Shown in pieces: positions 55,535 to 64,000 of a stretch of DNA of 64,000 bases. This stretch comes from Beverwykella pulmonaria (Eukaryota > Ascomycota > Dothideomycetes > Pleosporales > Melanommataceae). The notes beneath the pieces were generated by a model. The model did not search any database. It saw nothing but the letters and a program-made list of their open reading frames with translations, and was not told where the DNA came from. The DNA lies in assembly GCA_001599595.1 (NCBI GenBank), contig BCHH01000015.1, positions 401,431 through 465,430 on the forward strand, read 5' to 3'. Numbering within the stretch: position 1 is the first letter of the stretch; each line of letters starts with the position of its first letter. Both the position numbers and the translations under genes were made by a program.

Positions 55535-57116
55535 TAACGATTGCACATCAATATTTTGAGGGGCCGAAGCAGCGATTTATTTGGGTATTCATAATCCATT
55601 AATTGTATTCATGGTATTACCCCCCGAGCTGTATCGAAACTCTTAGTCCTAGAAGCTTTCGCCACCATAACTCGCACTTTGGGGTGCTTTCTATAGCTTA
55701 TGACGTTATTACTTTCTGCTAAAGCTAAATTATTCCGCTTACTTTCTTCGCTTCACTATTATCTTTGCCATTTCCTCTAATTATAAACAACATGTGTCTA
55801 CAAATTTCATGCGGGTCCCTGCTTTACCTGCATAAACGGTTCATCTTGGGAGGGTTTAAGCCACCGTCTGGTTGCATGAAACCAGCATAATCTATTATTC
55901 GTATATAAGAATTTGCTTTTCACTAAACATCTTTCTCGAGGAGCAAGTTCGGTATTTAGCAATGATTTACTGTGCAGCACGAACAGGCTTTAACAATCTA
56001 CACTGAGACTACGCGTGCGATTGATGACCTGAATCTGCGTTGAATTGGCTGCTCTAAATGATTTACTCTGCTGCTGTTAGGTAAAGCCTGCTTCTAGCTA
56101 GCTACTGTTTTCTAATCAACTTACTTGTGATCTAATGTAGCGCATCCTCGTGAAAAATATTAGGGGCGGAAGTAGTAAATTCGCTAGAGAAGACGAGGCA
56201 GATGCTAAGAAAGGAACATCCCAGAACTTAGAAATTAGCAAAACAGCCTCTTCATTGCTGCCTTGAGCCTATAGCGCAAATTCGAGAATTTTCATGGTGG
56301 TCAGTGTGGTCAGTGTCTCTGGATACTCCTTAACTCAACAATGATCACATCTCCCAATCCAAAAAATGAGTGCCCGCTCGTGACTGCTGATACTGATAGC
56401 CTTTTGCGCGTTTGTTTAGGATGAAATAAAGCAAGTACAGGAGAGTATGCATTATATTAGCTGAGGACAGCACATGATAGGGAAACGTATTATCATGAGT
56501 TGGAAGCATGTACTTCGGCTGGGAATTAGCGATATTAAGTGGAAAGGTAACAGTCAGCCGGAGTTGGGGTCAGAGGGATAGGGCTAAGCGCTGCAAGGTG
56601 GAAGCCTGCTACTGTACATTCCTCCAAGCTCGCTGCGGTATTCTAGATTTAAAATTTGCGCTAAATTTGTGGAAATTTCCAACATCAAGTCTTGGGTCCG
56701 CTTTTTTTTTTATAGAGCTAGACCGCGGGACCAGTGAAGGGTCCCCCTTTGTGTTCCGCCTTGTTGAGGGCAGAGGTGACAACTGCATGGCTGCACAATG
56801 CCCAACCACTGTTTTCTCTAGACGTCCAGACTTTTCTGGCCTGAATGTACCTCTGAAGAAACGGTGATGCCTAATCAGCTTACTGGTCTGGATGAAGATT
56901 AACCAAGTTTGATATCTCATATACAGGGAGGTGTCGGACCTTCATTGGGCCAAAGCAGTAATTGGCACATGGGATATCCAAGACTATGAAGATGGGATGA
57001 GACTATTTAGGATTCTAATTATATTGACACCGTCTTTATGACTGTGGTTGCTGGAAAATTCTCGTCATAGTTCACTTGGCATTCAACCCAATCCTCTATT
57101 TGCAAATTCGCTTACC
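55535..57116. other. Intergenic, no gene recognised
   Basis: Contains a poly-T run at 56702-56712. Frames at 56508-56920 overlap on opposite strands without domain support. Confidence 0.45.
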
Positions 57117-58655
57117 ATGACTCTCGATTCATTTACACCGAAGTAAGATCATCTGGCAAGCCCGGCTCTATTGCGCAAAATAGATTAACTGCGCGAGAAT
57201 AACGTTGGCCAACATGTTCCACTTCCCCAGGTAAGCGCCCGCGGCGATGTTCCTGCTCAATTACTCAGACATATCTACCTACAGCTTGTTGTCGTCGGCG
57301 ATCAAAGCTCCGGTAAATCATCTCTTCTAGAAACCTTAACTAACATTCCCTTTTCACGTAACTTGGAGCTATGTACACGCTATGCGACGCAGATAACGTC
57401 GCTTCGTGAACCCGAATCTCGAGTAGATATCACTATTAGCCCCGGCCCTCGTGCATCTGATACGCACAAAAGCCATCTAGCCGATTATCATCCGAAAATC
57501 GCATCTACTGAAAGTTTCCGCGTTCAATTCCCTGATATTGTGAAAGAGGTTAATGTATTGTTCTATTTACAGTTAGGCTGCCAAGAACCTCATCTACAAG
57601 AATTCTCGCGACGAGATATCTCAGCCTCATCACATCCACCTCATGTGAGCTCATCTCATCAAGCCTCTCACGCGACGCTTGATCGACGATTTGAATCACC
57701 CACCCGCCGTCCCTTTTAGCTTTGGTTTTTGTTTTTGTTTTTTAGATAGCATCTCCCAGCTCGTCTCGGTCTCTGTTCAGGGGGATCAACACCTCACTGA
57801 TCGATAGAGAAGCTCTACTATCTCTACTCTGATAGGCCTGTCTTGCTAAGCTCACGGCAAGCTTCAAGGCAAGCACAACGCTCACGGGGCCTATCACGAG
57901 CCTGAGTACGAGCCTATCGGTCAATTACGTGAGGCGAGACGAGCTCTGGCCCCCAATACAAGCGTTCCACAACCAAACTACCTACTTCCTGCAGGCCGGA
58001 GTGATAAATAGATCCCACTTAATACATTGACATTGTCATAGCCGCTAACTGTTGGGATAGGCGAATGCCCGAATGGGAATTCGAACTAAAATTTCTTCAG
58101 GCGAAGGGACAGTCGTCAGCGAGGATATCCTGAAAATCGAGATATGTGGTCCTGATGAAGACTACTTAACAGTCATTGACGTTCCGGGCATCTTCCGTAA
58201 TCCAACCGAGGGCGTGACGACTAGAGCGGATATTCAGCTTGTCCAAAACATGGTCAAAGGCTACATTAAAAACAGTCGCACCATCATTCTCGCTGTCCTT
58301 CCCAGTAATTTTGATATCGCTACACAGGAAATCCTCACCCTCGCTGAAGATTTCGATAAGACTGGAGAGCGCACCCAGGGCGTATTAACGAAACCAGATT
58401 TGGTAACCGAGCAAGTGCGCAAGCCAACATTTGCAATCTTGTGCTAGGAAAAAGGAGACCACTCATACTTGGACATTGCATCGTTCGGAGCCGCGGCGCG
58501 GATGACGACGACACCTTTGGGCCTGCGGATGCAGAGCAAATCTTTCCGGATGCGCCCTGGAATAAATTGCCAAAAGAACATGTCGGTCTACTGGCCTTGA
58601 AGTCACGACTGAGTGAGCTCCGAACTTACGTACAACACGGCGCACCATTTTTTTA
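57117..58655 (+). pseudogene. Dynamin-like GTPase (fungal Mx-type), broken
   Basis: Exon 1 from ATG 57117 has two TAA codons (after FTPK and KID) where Gln/Arg are expected, then LRENNVGQHVPLPQ. After a 54-nt intron, exon 2 (57285-57554) has the G1 motif GDQSSGKSS and LCTRYATQI. Intron 2 is 506 nt because repeat F (57581-58005) is inserted in it. Exon 3 from 58061 has MGIRTKISSGEGT, the G3 motif DVPG, the invariant RTIILAVLPSNFDIATQEIL and the G4 motif TKPD. A frameshift near 58430 separates it from GKRRPLILGHCIVRSRGADDDDT and PWNKLPKEHVGLLALKSRL, after which the stalk is lost. Intact relatives are several hundred residues longer and bend membranes. Non-functional here. Confidence 0.85.
57581..58005 (-). 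repeat. Dispersed repeat family F, copy 2, inside a dynamin intron
   Basis: Inverted relative of 20126-20580, from ttaggctgccaag to ggccggagtga. The intron's own donor (GTATTG) and branch/acceptor (gctaactgttgggatag) remain on either side, so the insertion alone need not have killed the gene. Confidence 0.75.
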
Positions 58656-59690
58656 ATGTCCGAGATCATGTACGGTCGGCTCGTGTTGCTCCCAAAACGC
58701 AGCTTTTGGCGGGAGGGCGCAGAATCCCCATCATGGTTGTCGGCCCGTGTGTCACATGATGAGTCACCTCGATGTTTGTCATGTGGATCACTTCCATATT
58801 TGTTTCTGGCTACCTTGGCAGGCTCCTGCCGTGCTTGGTAAGACACTAGATATTCATCACTCTCTATCAATTTCGTCACATCATGACAACGGTAACGGTC
58901 AAGAAGGAAGGCAGAGGCCAGTGTTCACTGTGCACAGCTGGCCGCTGAGAACAACCCCTTTCGACCGGTGGAGCCCTTCTAAGGCAGGATTCTATGTTGT
59001 GGAAGGAGCAATATTATTTTGCTATTGAGATTCTACAACGAGGCTGGCACCTTGCGACGTTCAACAACCGTGAAGAGAACCGAAAATATGGCGTCTAGCA
59101 TGAGCTTTCTCTCTGAGTATAGCTGATAAAAAATACAGTATATGTATTGCTCGTTGGGAGGGAGCAGATTCTTCAGTAGCTGCAGCCGCACATAAAAACT
59201 CTGCTATACCTACGTGCAATCATCTAAAGAATGAATGTGTATATAAAGAGTGTGTAAACAATTTGGATCTAGTAGCTAGCGCGAAGACTATATGCTCATT
59301 GCCAAGGAAACAAACTAGAATAGGCAGTGGTGAAAGATGTACAACATGTGACACACCCGTGTGGGTCGGGCTGGCATCTCAGGCTGATCGAAGACAGGAT
59401 CAAGTAAGCGGTGAGACTCCAAATAGGGTCGGAGCGGGTCCCTCAGTTTGTGAGAATAATATTGTTTCAAGTCTTGTCCCGCCAGCTGTGTTACCGGTAC
59501 CCATTTCCGCACGAATCAAAGAGGACGTTCGTGACCCCGAGTATACAAAAATTCGTTTACAACCTCTTTCTGCAATACGGCCTTGTTCGAACAAATCTCC
59601 AAAAGACTTAATTTAGGCAGTATCGCGAAGCCATCCAAACTAAAGGGAGTACTCGAATTACTATATGGGATGACCATTCCCGCTTTCAAT
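58656..59690. other. Repeat remnants and unassigned sequence
   Basis: Bases 58737-58870 match repeat H at 49838-49930. The rest (58880-59690) shows no gene; a long frame at 59263-59616 has no ATG start. Confidence 0.45.
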
Positions 59691-60437
59691 CTACACATTC
59701 ACCTCCCTCCATGCCTCCTCGATCAACGTATACCGTGATACTCCGGTCACGAATTTATGCCAATCCGCTTTGTCGATCCCAAAGTTATTTGCCAAGATCT
59801 CTCCAACAGTGACCTTCCCACTTCTTCTCTCCTCATCTTCAAATCCAAATCTTTCTGCCTCTTTGAGAGCTTCGCTTGGAACGGTAACACCCCTACTAAC
59901 CAATCCTTTCGCGGTTTGCTTTGTGGCATTGAAAATCACAACCACACCATAGTCGACGGCTGTTCCTCCGGTGGTGGAACGCTGGATGTAATTCTCGATA
60001 GCGCCAACCAACACTATGCCGATTTTGTTTTCCTTTAGAATGTCGACGTGTTGTTCTATATATAGAAGAGCATTGAGAATTCGATTGTAGGCGCCTTTAA
60101 TGCCGTTCTCATCATACGGTTGGTTTCCTACTCCACTGTCGACGTCTTGTTGGAAGACAACTAGTTTTGATTGCTCATCTTTCTGCAGTTGTGTTCGGAC
60201 CTTGGCCTCTATAGCCTTCTTCTTGAACTCATTGGCGGTGGGTATGAATAGAAAAACATTGCCCCCATATTTTTCGGCTGGTACCGAAGAAGTAGTATGT
60301 AGTGGTGGGAATATGACCGACGAAGGTGCGGGGACGATAGTTTGTCTGTACAGTATCTTGTCTCCGACCTGCAGACAAACTTTTTCTGATGGCGAGTGTT
60401 CTGAAGATTGCTGGATTCCTACTGATATTTCATTCAT
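59691..60437 (-). CDS. Non-canonical purine NTP phosphatase/PRRC1-like (DUF84-type) protein
   Basis: Open frame ending at TAG 59691-59693. The start at 60437 gives 248 residues; an upstream in-frame ATG at 60602 would add 55, but that leader (MDAAPRPLPCIHVY) has no family resemblance. Conserved blocks: VFLFIPTANEFKKKAIEAKV (substrate-binding start of the fold), DSGVGNQPYDENGIKGAYNRI, IGIVLVGAIENYIQ, AVDYGVVVIFNA, VTVPSEALKEAERFGFEDEE, KVTVGEILANNFG and KADWHKFVTGVSRYTLIEEA. This is the ITPase-like fold related to YjjX-type inosine/xanthosine triphosphatases, which hydrolyse damaged purine nucleotides; fungal members are uncharacterised as far as I know. No stops or RIP signs; likely functional. 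Confidence 0.8.
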   Translation of the reverse strand: MNEISVGIQQSSEHSPSEKVCLQVGDKILYRQTIVPAPSSVIFPPLHTTSSVPAEKYGGNVFLFIPTANEFKKKAIEAKVRTQLQKDEQSKLVVFQQDVDSGVGNQPYDENGIKGAYNRILNALLYIEQHVDILKENKIGIVLVGAIENYIQRSTTGGTAVDYGVVVIFNATKQTAKGLVSRGVTVPSEALKEAERFGFEDEERRSGKVTVGEILANNFGIDKADWHKFVTGVSRYTLIEEAWREVNV

Positions 60438-60942
60438 GTTGTCGTTGAGTATGCTGTAGGAGCTTTCAGAAAATGCGAAAGTTGTTTGGGTTTGCGCATA
60501 TCTTATTTGGAGTTCCAAGGCATAGCCCCAATGCCGGAAACAAAGCTTAGCCAAGACAAGATAGACATGGATGCAAGGCAGCGGACGTGGCGCAGCATCC
60601 ACCCACTATAGGCCCCCTTACTCGTCGCCTTTTAAATCTCCCCTCTTCTTTCTATTCTGGCTGTCTCCGGCACTAGTTTCGGCACTAGCGTGCTACGAAT
60701 CGTTTACGTCGCGCCATCAAGTCGCGCCGAACAGCAGGAAGACTTTCCGCATACTGACAATCTTCAAAGAATTTAATCCTTTGTTATCCTTTTCGATTTT
60801 GATTTTCGATCATCTGGGCCCGACCCAGAGTAGCAATGTTCAGCCTCAATTTCCATTTCAAAATGCCTTCCAGTCTAGTTCCTTGTAGAAATATTTAGCT
60901 CAAGAGATGCAGCGAGGCCAATGTAGGCCTACCATTCCTGTA

Positions 60943-61105
60943 ACGATGAGAAGAGGAAGTCAATCGTCTGGTGGGTAAAGTGTGTATTAGGAGTGTGAAA
61001 GCCGTGAAGAGCTGACTGCTCGGACGAACTATATATACCCATGAAGAATGAGCTAGCTAGATAGGATATATGGTATATCACGTGCGACACTTGACAATTC
61101 TATCA
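60943..61105 (+). repeat. Dispersed repeat family G, copy 3
   Basis: Relative of 49145-49290 (acgatgagaagagg ... gaaagccgtgaagagctgac ... cacgtgcgaca). Confidence 0.65.
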
Positions 61106-61424
61106 GAGAGCTCAATTAAATAGACTTGGCCCCTGACTCCATTGTTCTCTTTTTATGTTTTTTGTTACTCTGAGCAGGGTGTCCGTTATACCTCATTACA
61201 TCGCGGTACTCTTTTCAATTTGCATGTTAATTTCGATTTCTATATTAGCCTAGTGTAGAAGAGAGCATTGCGCTTTACTGATCGATTTTAGATGAATAGG
61301 GAAGGTTTTGATTTTGTTTTCTGGGTGGTGCTTCACGGTTCTGCTGGATTTAGAACCTACATTAATGCTGAGATGGCTGTACGGATCTGCTCGAGCGACA
61401 TCTGCCACTTGGCCACAACCGAAT
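61106..61424. other. No gene recognised
   Basis: AT-rich, short frames only. Confidence 0.45.
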
Positions 61425-61814
61425 TCAATGTTTTTTCATAATGGTGAAGGTCGCCAGCGTCCCTATTAAGCAGATTAGTCCTCTTCCTATCTTTCTTCTG
61501 GAAGTACTCCAAATAAGTTGATACCGTTGATCAAAGTGCCCTATGGTTGATGTATGCTGTTGCTTGGCTAATTGCAGGAGGCATGTAATCGAGGGTACGT
61601 ACCAAATCAACCAGTCACCTTTGGCAGAGACATCTTCGAGCTTGTTCCGGAGGAGCTGAACAACTTGGCCTTTTCCCACGGTATGTAATTCCTTATTTCG
61701 AGATGTGACTAAGATTGATCCGTGCCGGCCTTGTGGTACGGACCACTGGCATATTCTGGCAGTCTCCTCGTCCACGCTTTCGCCTTGGATAGAACGTGTC
61801 AACGTCGCCCGCAT
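61425..61814 (-). pseudogene. NB-ARC (NLR-type) fragment
   Basis: In a 129-codon minus frame the segment ETARICQWSVPQGRHGSILVTSRN matches the NB-ARC RNBS-B region (GS-ILVTSRN), followed by VGKGQVVQLLRNKLED. The rest of the frame has no NLR features, and no P-loop or repeats are seen nearby. Fungal NLRs with this domain act in non-self recognition; this is only a scrap. Confidence 0.4.
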
Positions 61815-61918
61815 TGTCTCAAATCATATTCCACCGCCCATTGGCCTCGTCGCACAGCTAATTTCTCACCAGTTGGAAGGGTGTCAATCTTCGGGTCGTT
61901 TTGGTCAGGAAGGTGTAT

Positions 61919-61920
<2 letters not shown>

Positions 61921-61957
<37 letters not shown>
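61921..61957 (+). repeat. (TG)n microsatellite
   Basis: About 17 TG units (38 bp) at the truncated edge of a family S repeat. Confidence 0.95.
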
Positions 61958-61960
<3 letters not shown>

Positions 61961-62041
61961 AGATATGTACAGCTGATATATATATATATGACGGACTGAT
62001 TAGTCAGTGGCATGTCCTCGTGACAGTAGTGTCTGCTTACA
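61958..62041 (-). repeat. Family S repeat, truncated copy
   Basis: Ends gtctgcttaca and carries gacggactgattagtcagtgg and gtacagctgatatata. The outer ~45 bp are replaced by the TG run. Confidence 0.75.
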
Positions 62042-62249
62042 AGTTCTGTACGCTTTTCCAAAGCGTACCCTGGTGCTCGCGTATAGCTAGAACATCCAGG
62101 TCTGCGGCGACGTTTCGTGGGCATTGTGCGTGTACCAAATGGCGAACTGCGACTTGCTGTTGTATCGTTGAGCTCGACTATGGGGAAGTTGCGCATACCA
62201 GGAAGTTGCACAGCACCACAAAATCAAGAAACTGTACAAAATGTCCCTT

Positions 62250-63693
62250 TTCGAAGGCAACGTAGCTGGTAGCGTCATTCATTACACATATTTGCAAGAT
62301 TCTAAGCTGCAGCAGCTTCAGCAGACTTTTTGGATAGTGCTTCCTGCGGCCTTAACGACTTCTTTAGCCTCTTGAGCCTTCGGCGTCCGAATAGCCTCAA
62401 CCACCATATCTGTACTTGCAAAACGTTCATTTGGGTCAACCTGAATAGACTTTTGAGGCTGTATAGAGATGTTGCTTTCTATTTGATATTGTCACCATTT
62501 TTGTATTGCTTCAAGCCCTGCTACCCTTTTATTTGCTTGTGATAGTGCCTTGCCTACCTTCTGGAGTAGTAATCGGGGGGTACGTGAGAGCTCTTCAGAG
62601 CGCTCAACGTACTGCTGCACCTGGCATAGATCCTGAGGTCCTTTGGTGTTATGAGGGTCTGCGCAGGCTCTTGGATCTGGTGGCAGTAATTTTGACGTGA
62701 TTACCGAGAATGGCGCTAGATTAAGAGGTTGTAGGACGTGTGAGGTAGAGGTGGCAGGAAGAGGAGCTATGTACGACTCAGCTTTGCCATTAGTGAGAAC
62801 TCAGTATCAACGTGGCTGCCGTGGCCGCCGTGGCCGCCGTGGCCGTCCAAAATAGATAGCCGCTAGTCCTCTGAAGGAGTTACAGTCTTAGGTATAAAAA
62901 TATGTTTCAACCACTTAAGCCCTATCTATTTTGATGTCTAGCCGTTCTCTGAGGTTGTATTATAGCTAGTTAGGTATAGATATAAAGGGGAGCCAGCTTT
63001 TTTGAAGGCTCTGGTCCTTAAAGATTGCAGCGCGGCGCAGCTTCTAGCGTGTTGCTGATATGCAGTAGAGGAGTGATACCTACTGACGAGTCTCTGGAGA
63101 AGCAACATAAGCCTTCTTCATTAATGAAGATGTAATGACTTGGGCGTTTGTACAGACCACTAGGGCAACGCCAGTCTCATCTACATTGTAGGTATTGTCG
63201 AGTGATATGTGGAACCGTCGTTGCGTCGCATTGTAGAGCTCCAGAAAGGTGACACCGAATCAGCTGTAGCAGCTTTAGCTCGTGGATTTTTAAGCTTCCT
63301 GCCCACAACAGATGCAACGCTATTGTGGCGCGTAAGGAAGCCTGTGATCCAGTATTTCCGAAGTGGCTGATCGTTGCCGTTCATACGCAGTATTCGACTC
63401 GCCATATCGCGCGCTCGGAGAAAGGTAGGAGGGTAGCCACGCGCGGCTTCTTCAAGGATCTATTCAACAAGGAATTGCTCTTCAGTAGGGGTGAATCGCT
63501 GTTGTTCCTCATGAGCTTGGACGCGATTTGTTGCTCCATCGAGGCGGTCGCGTAGCGTCGACTCAGGGACTCCGTACGCCGCTGCAGCAGCTCGTTTAGA
63601 CTGAAAAACACGAGTATTGAAGGCATGAATAGCTTGCTGTATCACCTGCTCACGGGGATGCATAGTAAATGGTATGGGGTTGGATGAAAACAC
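62250..63693 (-). pseudogene. Pogo/Fot-like transposase, broken
   Basis: The minus frame from ATG 63661 (an in-frame upstream ATG lies at 63693) begins MHPREQVIQQAIHAFNTRVF and RAAAAAYGVPESTLRDRL, a psq-type helix-turn-helix, then FTPTEEQFLVE and MASRILRMNGNDQPLRKYWI (CENP-B-like region). Next is a catalytic block NTYNVDETGVALV near 63170, then SILDGHGGHGGHGSHVDTEF near 62830, the second catalytic Asp region with a short repeat expansion. The remainder to ~62250 has many stops. Repeat DNA at 63913-63987 also occurs at 1213-1292 and may be its end sequence. Confidence 0.75.
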
Positions 63694-63912
63694 GATATTT
63701 TGGGGCTTCCCTTGTGCGCGGCTTCCTGATGCCCGAGCTTAGCACTCGCTTTGTGGACCCTCCGAAGTTGAAGTTCTCGGCCCGCATACGGTGGACTGTT
63801 GTTGGGTTTCGTGCAACAATTAATTCCGAGTTTGAAAACCAAAAGTCACCATTTTCAGCCACCCACAACACAGCGAGCAGCTGTCCAAATTGAGTCAAAC
63901 AATAGTGTTGGT

Positions 63913-63987
63913 CTCACAGGGCTATTGCAATAGCAATGGGTGGGTTCTAAGCAAAGTATTGATCCGTGTATGTCTCTATCTGAGGTG
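63913..63987. repeat. Repeat shared with 1213-1292
   Basis: Core cacagggctattgcaatagc, which contains the palindrome tattgcaata, is identical in both places and the flanks are similar. Possible terminal region of the pogo-like element at 62250-63693. Confidence 0.55.
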
Positions 63988-64000
63988 AGGCTCAGGAGGT

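Noticed and set aside
59263..59616. 117-codon plus-strand frame
   Set aside because: It begins at TTG with no ATG, and no domain or splice signal supports it.

Overview
The window is nuclear DNA of a filamentous ascomycete (Pezizomycotina). Genes carry short introns of 49-82 nt with GTAAGT-like donors and CTAAC/CTGAC branch points. Many transposons are riddled with TAG/TAA stops at former Trp (TGG) and Gln (CAA/CAG) codons, the mark of repeat-induced point mutation (RIP). Most of the window is layered mobile-element debris with a few gene islands. All gene structures were read by eye; nothing was aligned or searched.

Layout. 1-9.1 kb: a mariner fragment, a mariner element with ~135-bp inverted ends (547-3932) carrying later insertions, a pogo-like element (4173-6924) holding a solo LTR, and a third mariner holding another solo LTR. 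9.8-13.6 kb: an intact divergent pair, a rhodopsin-domain membrane protein (minus) and an APC-type permease (plus). 13.6-21.8 kb: a pogo-like element (16934-19262) with a solo LTR, plus short repeats. 21.8-35.7 kb: a CAA-tailed LINE fragment with two solo LTRs, then an old Ty3/gypsy element into which a complete 7,695-bp Ty3/gypsy element (26361-34055, flanking repeat GTTAT) inserted. 35.7-48 kb: repeat-poor but gene-poor DNA with two predicted small secreted proteins and a full-length but probably dead mariner. 48-64 kb: short repeats, a broken kinase/phosphatase-like gene, a conserved hypothetical gene, a four-exon RNase III-domain gene, a broken dynamin-like GTPase, a non-canonical purine NTP phosphatase-like gene, an NB-ARC fragment and a pogo-like pseudogene.

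The main discovery candidate is 43711-47811. After a signal-peptide exon comes a ~3.9-kb array of 56 consecutive intron-like units of 59-79 nt. Each has a donor (GTAAGT in 54 of 56), an internal branch-point-like CTAAC/CTAAT/TTAAC and an AG acceptor, and adjacent units are separated by exactly 3 nt in all 55 cases. If spliced, exon 1 is followed by 55 single-codon exons and a last exon that reads Pro-stop, giving a 117-residue secreted protein whose second half is encoded one codon at a time. The units vary in length while the spacing never does, which points to selection on reading frame. A second hidden gene (36371-36763, minus) is a three-exon, eight-cysteine small secreted protein.

How genes relate: there is no operon-like organisation. 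The rhodopsin/permease pair shares a ~0.5-kb upstream region. The two secreted-protein candidates sit in the gene-poor, transposon-flanked part, as fungal effector genes often do.
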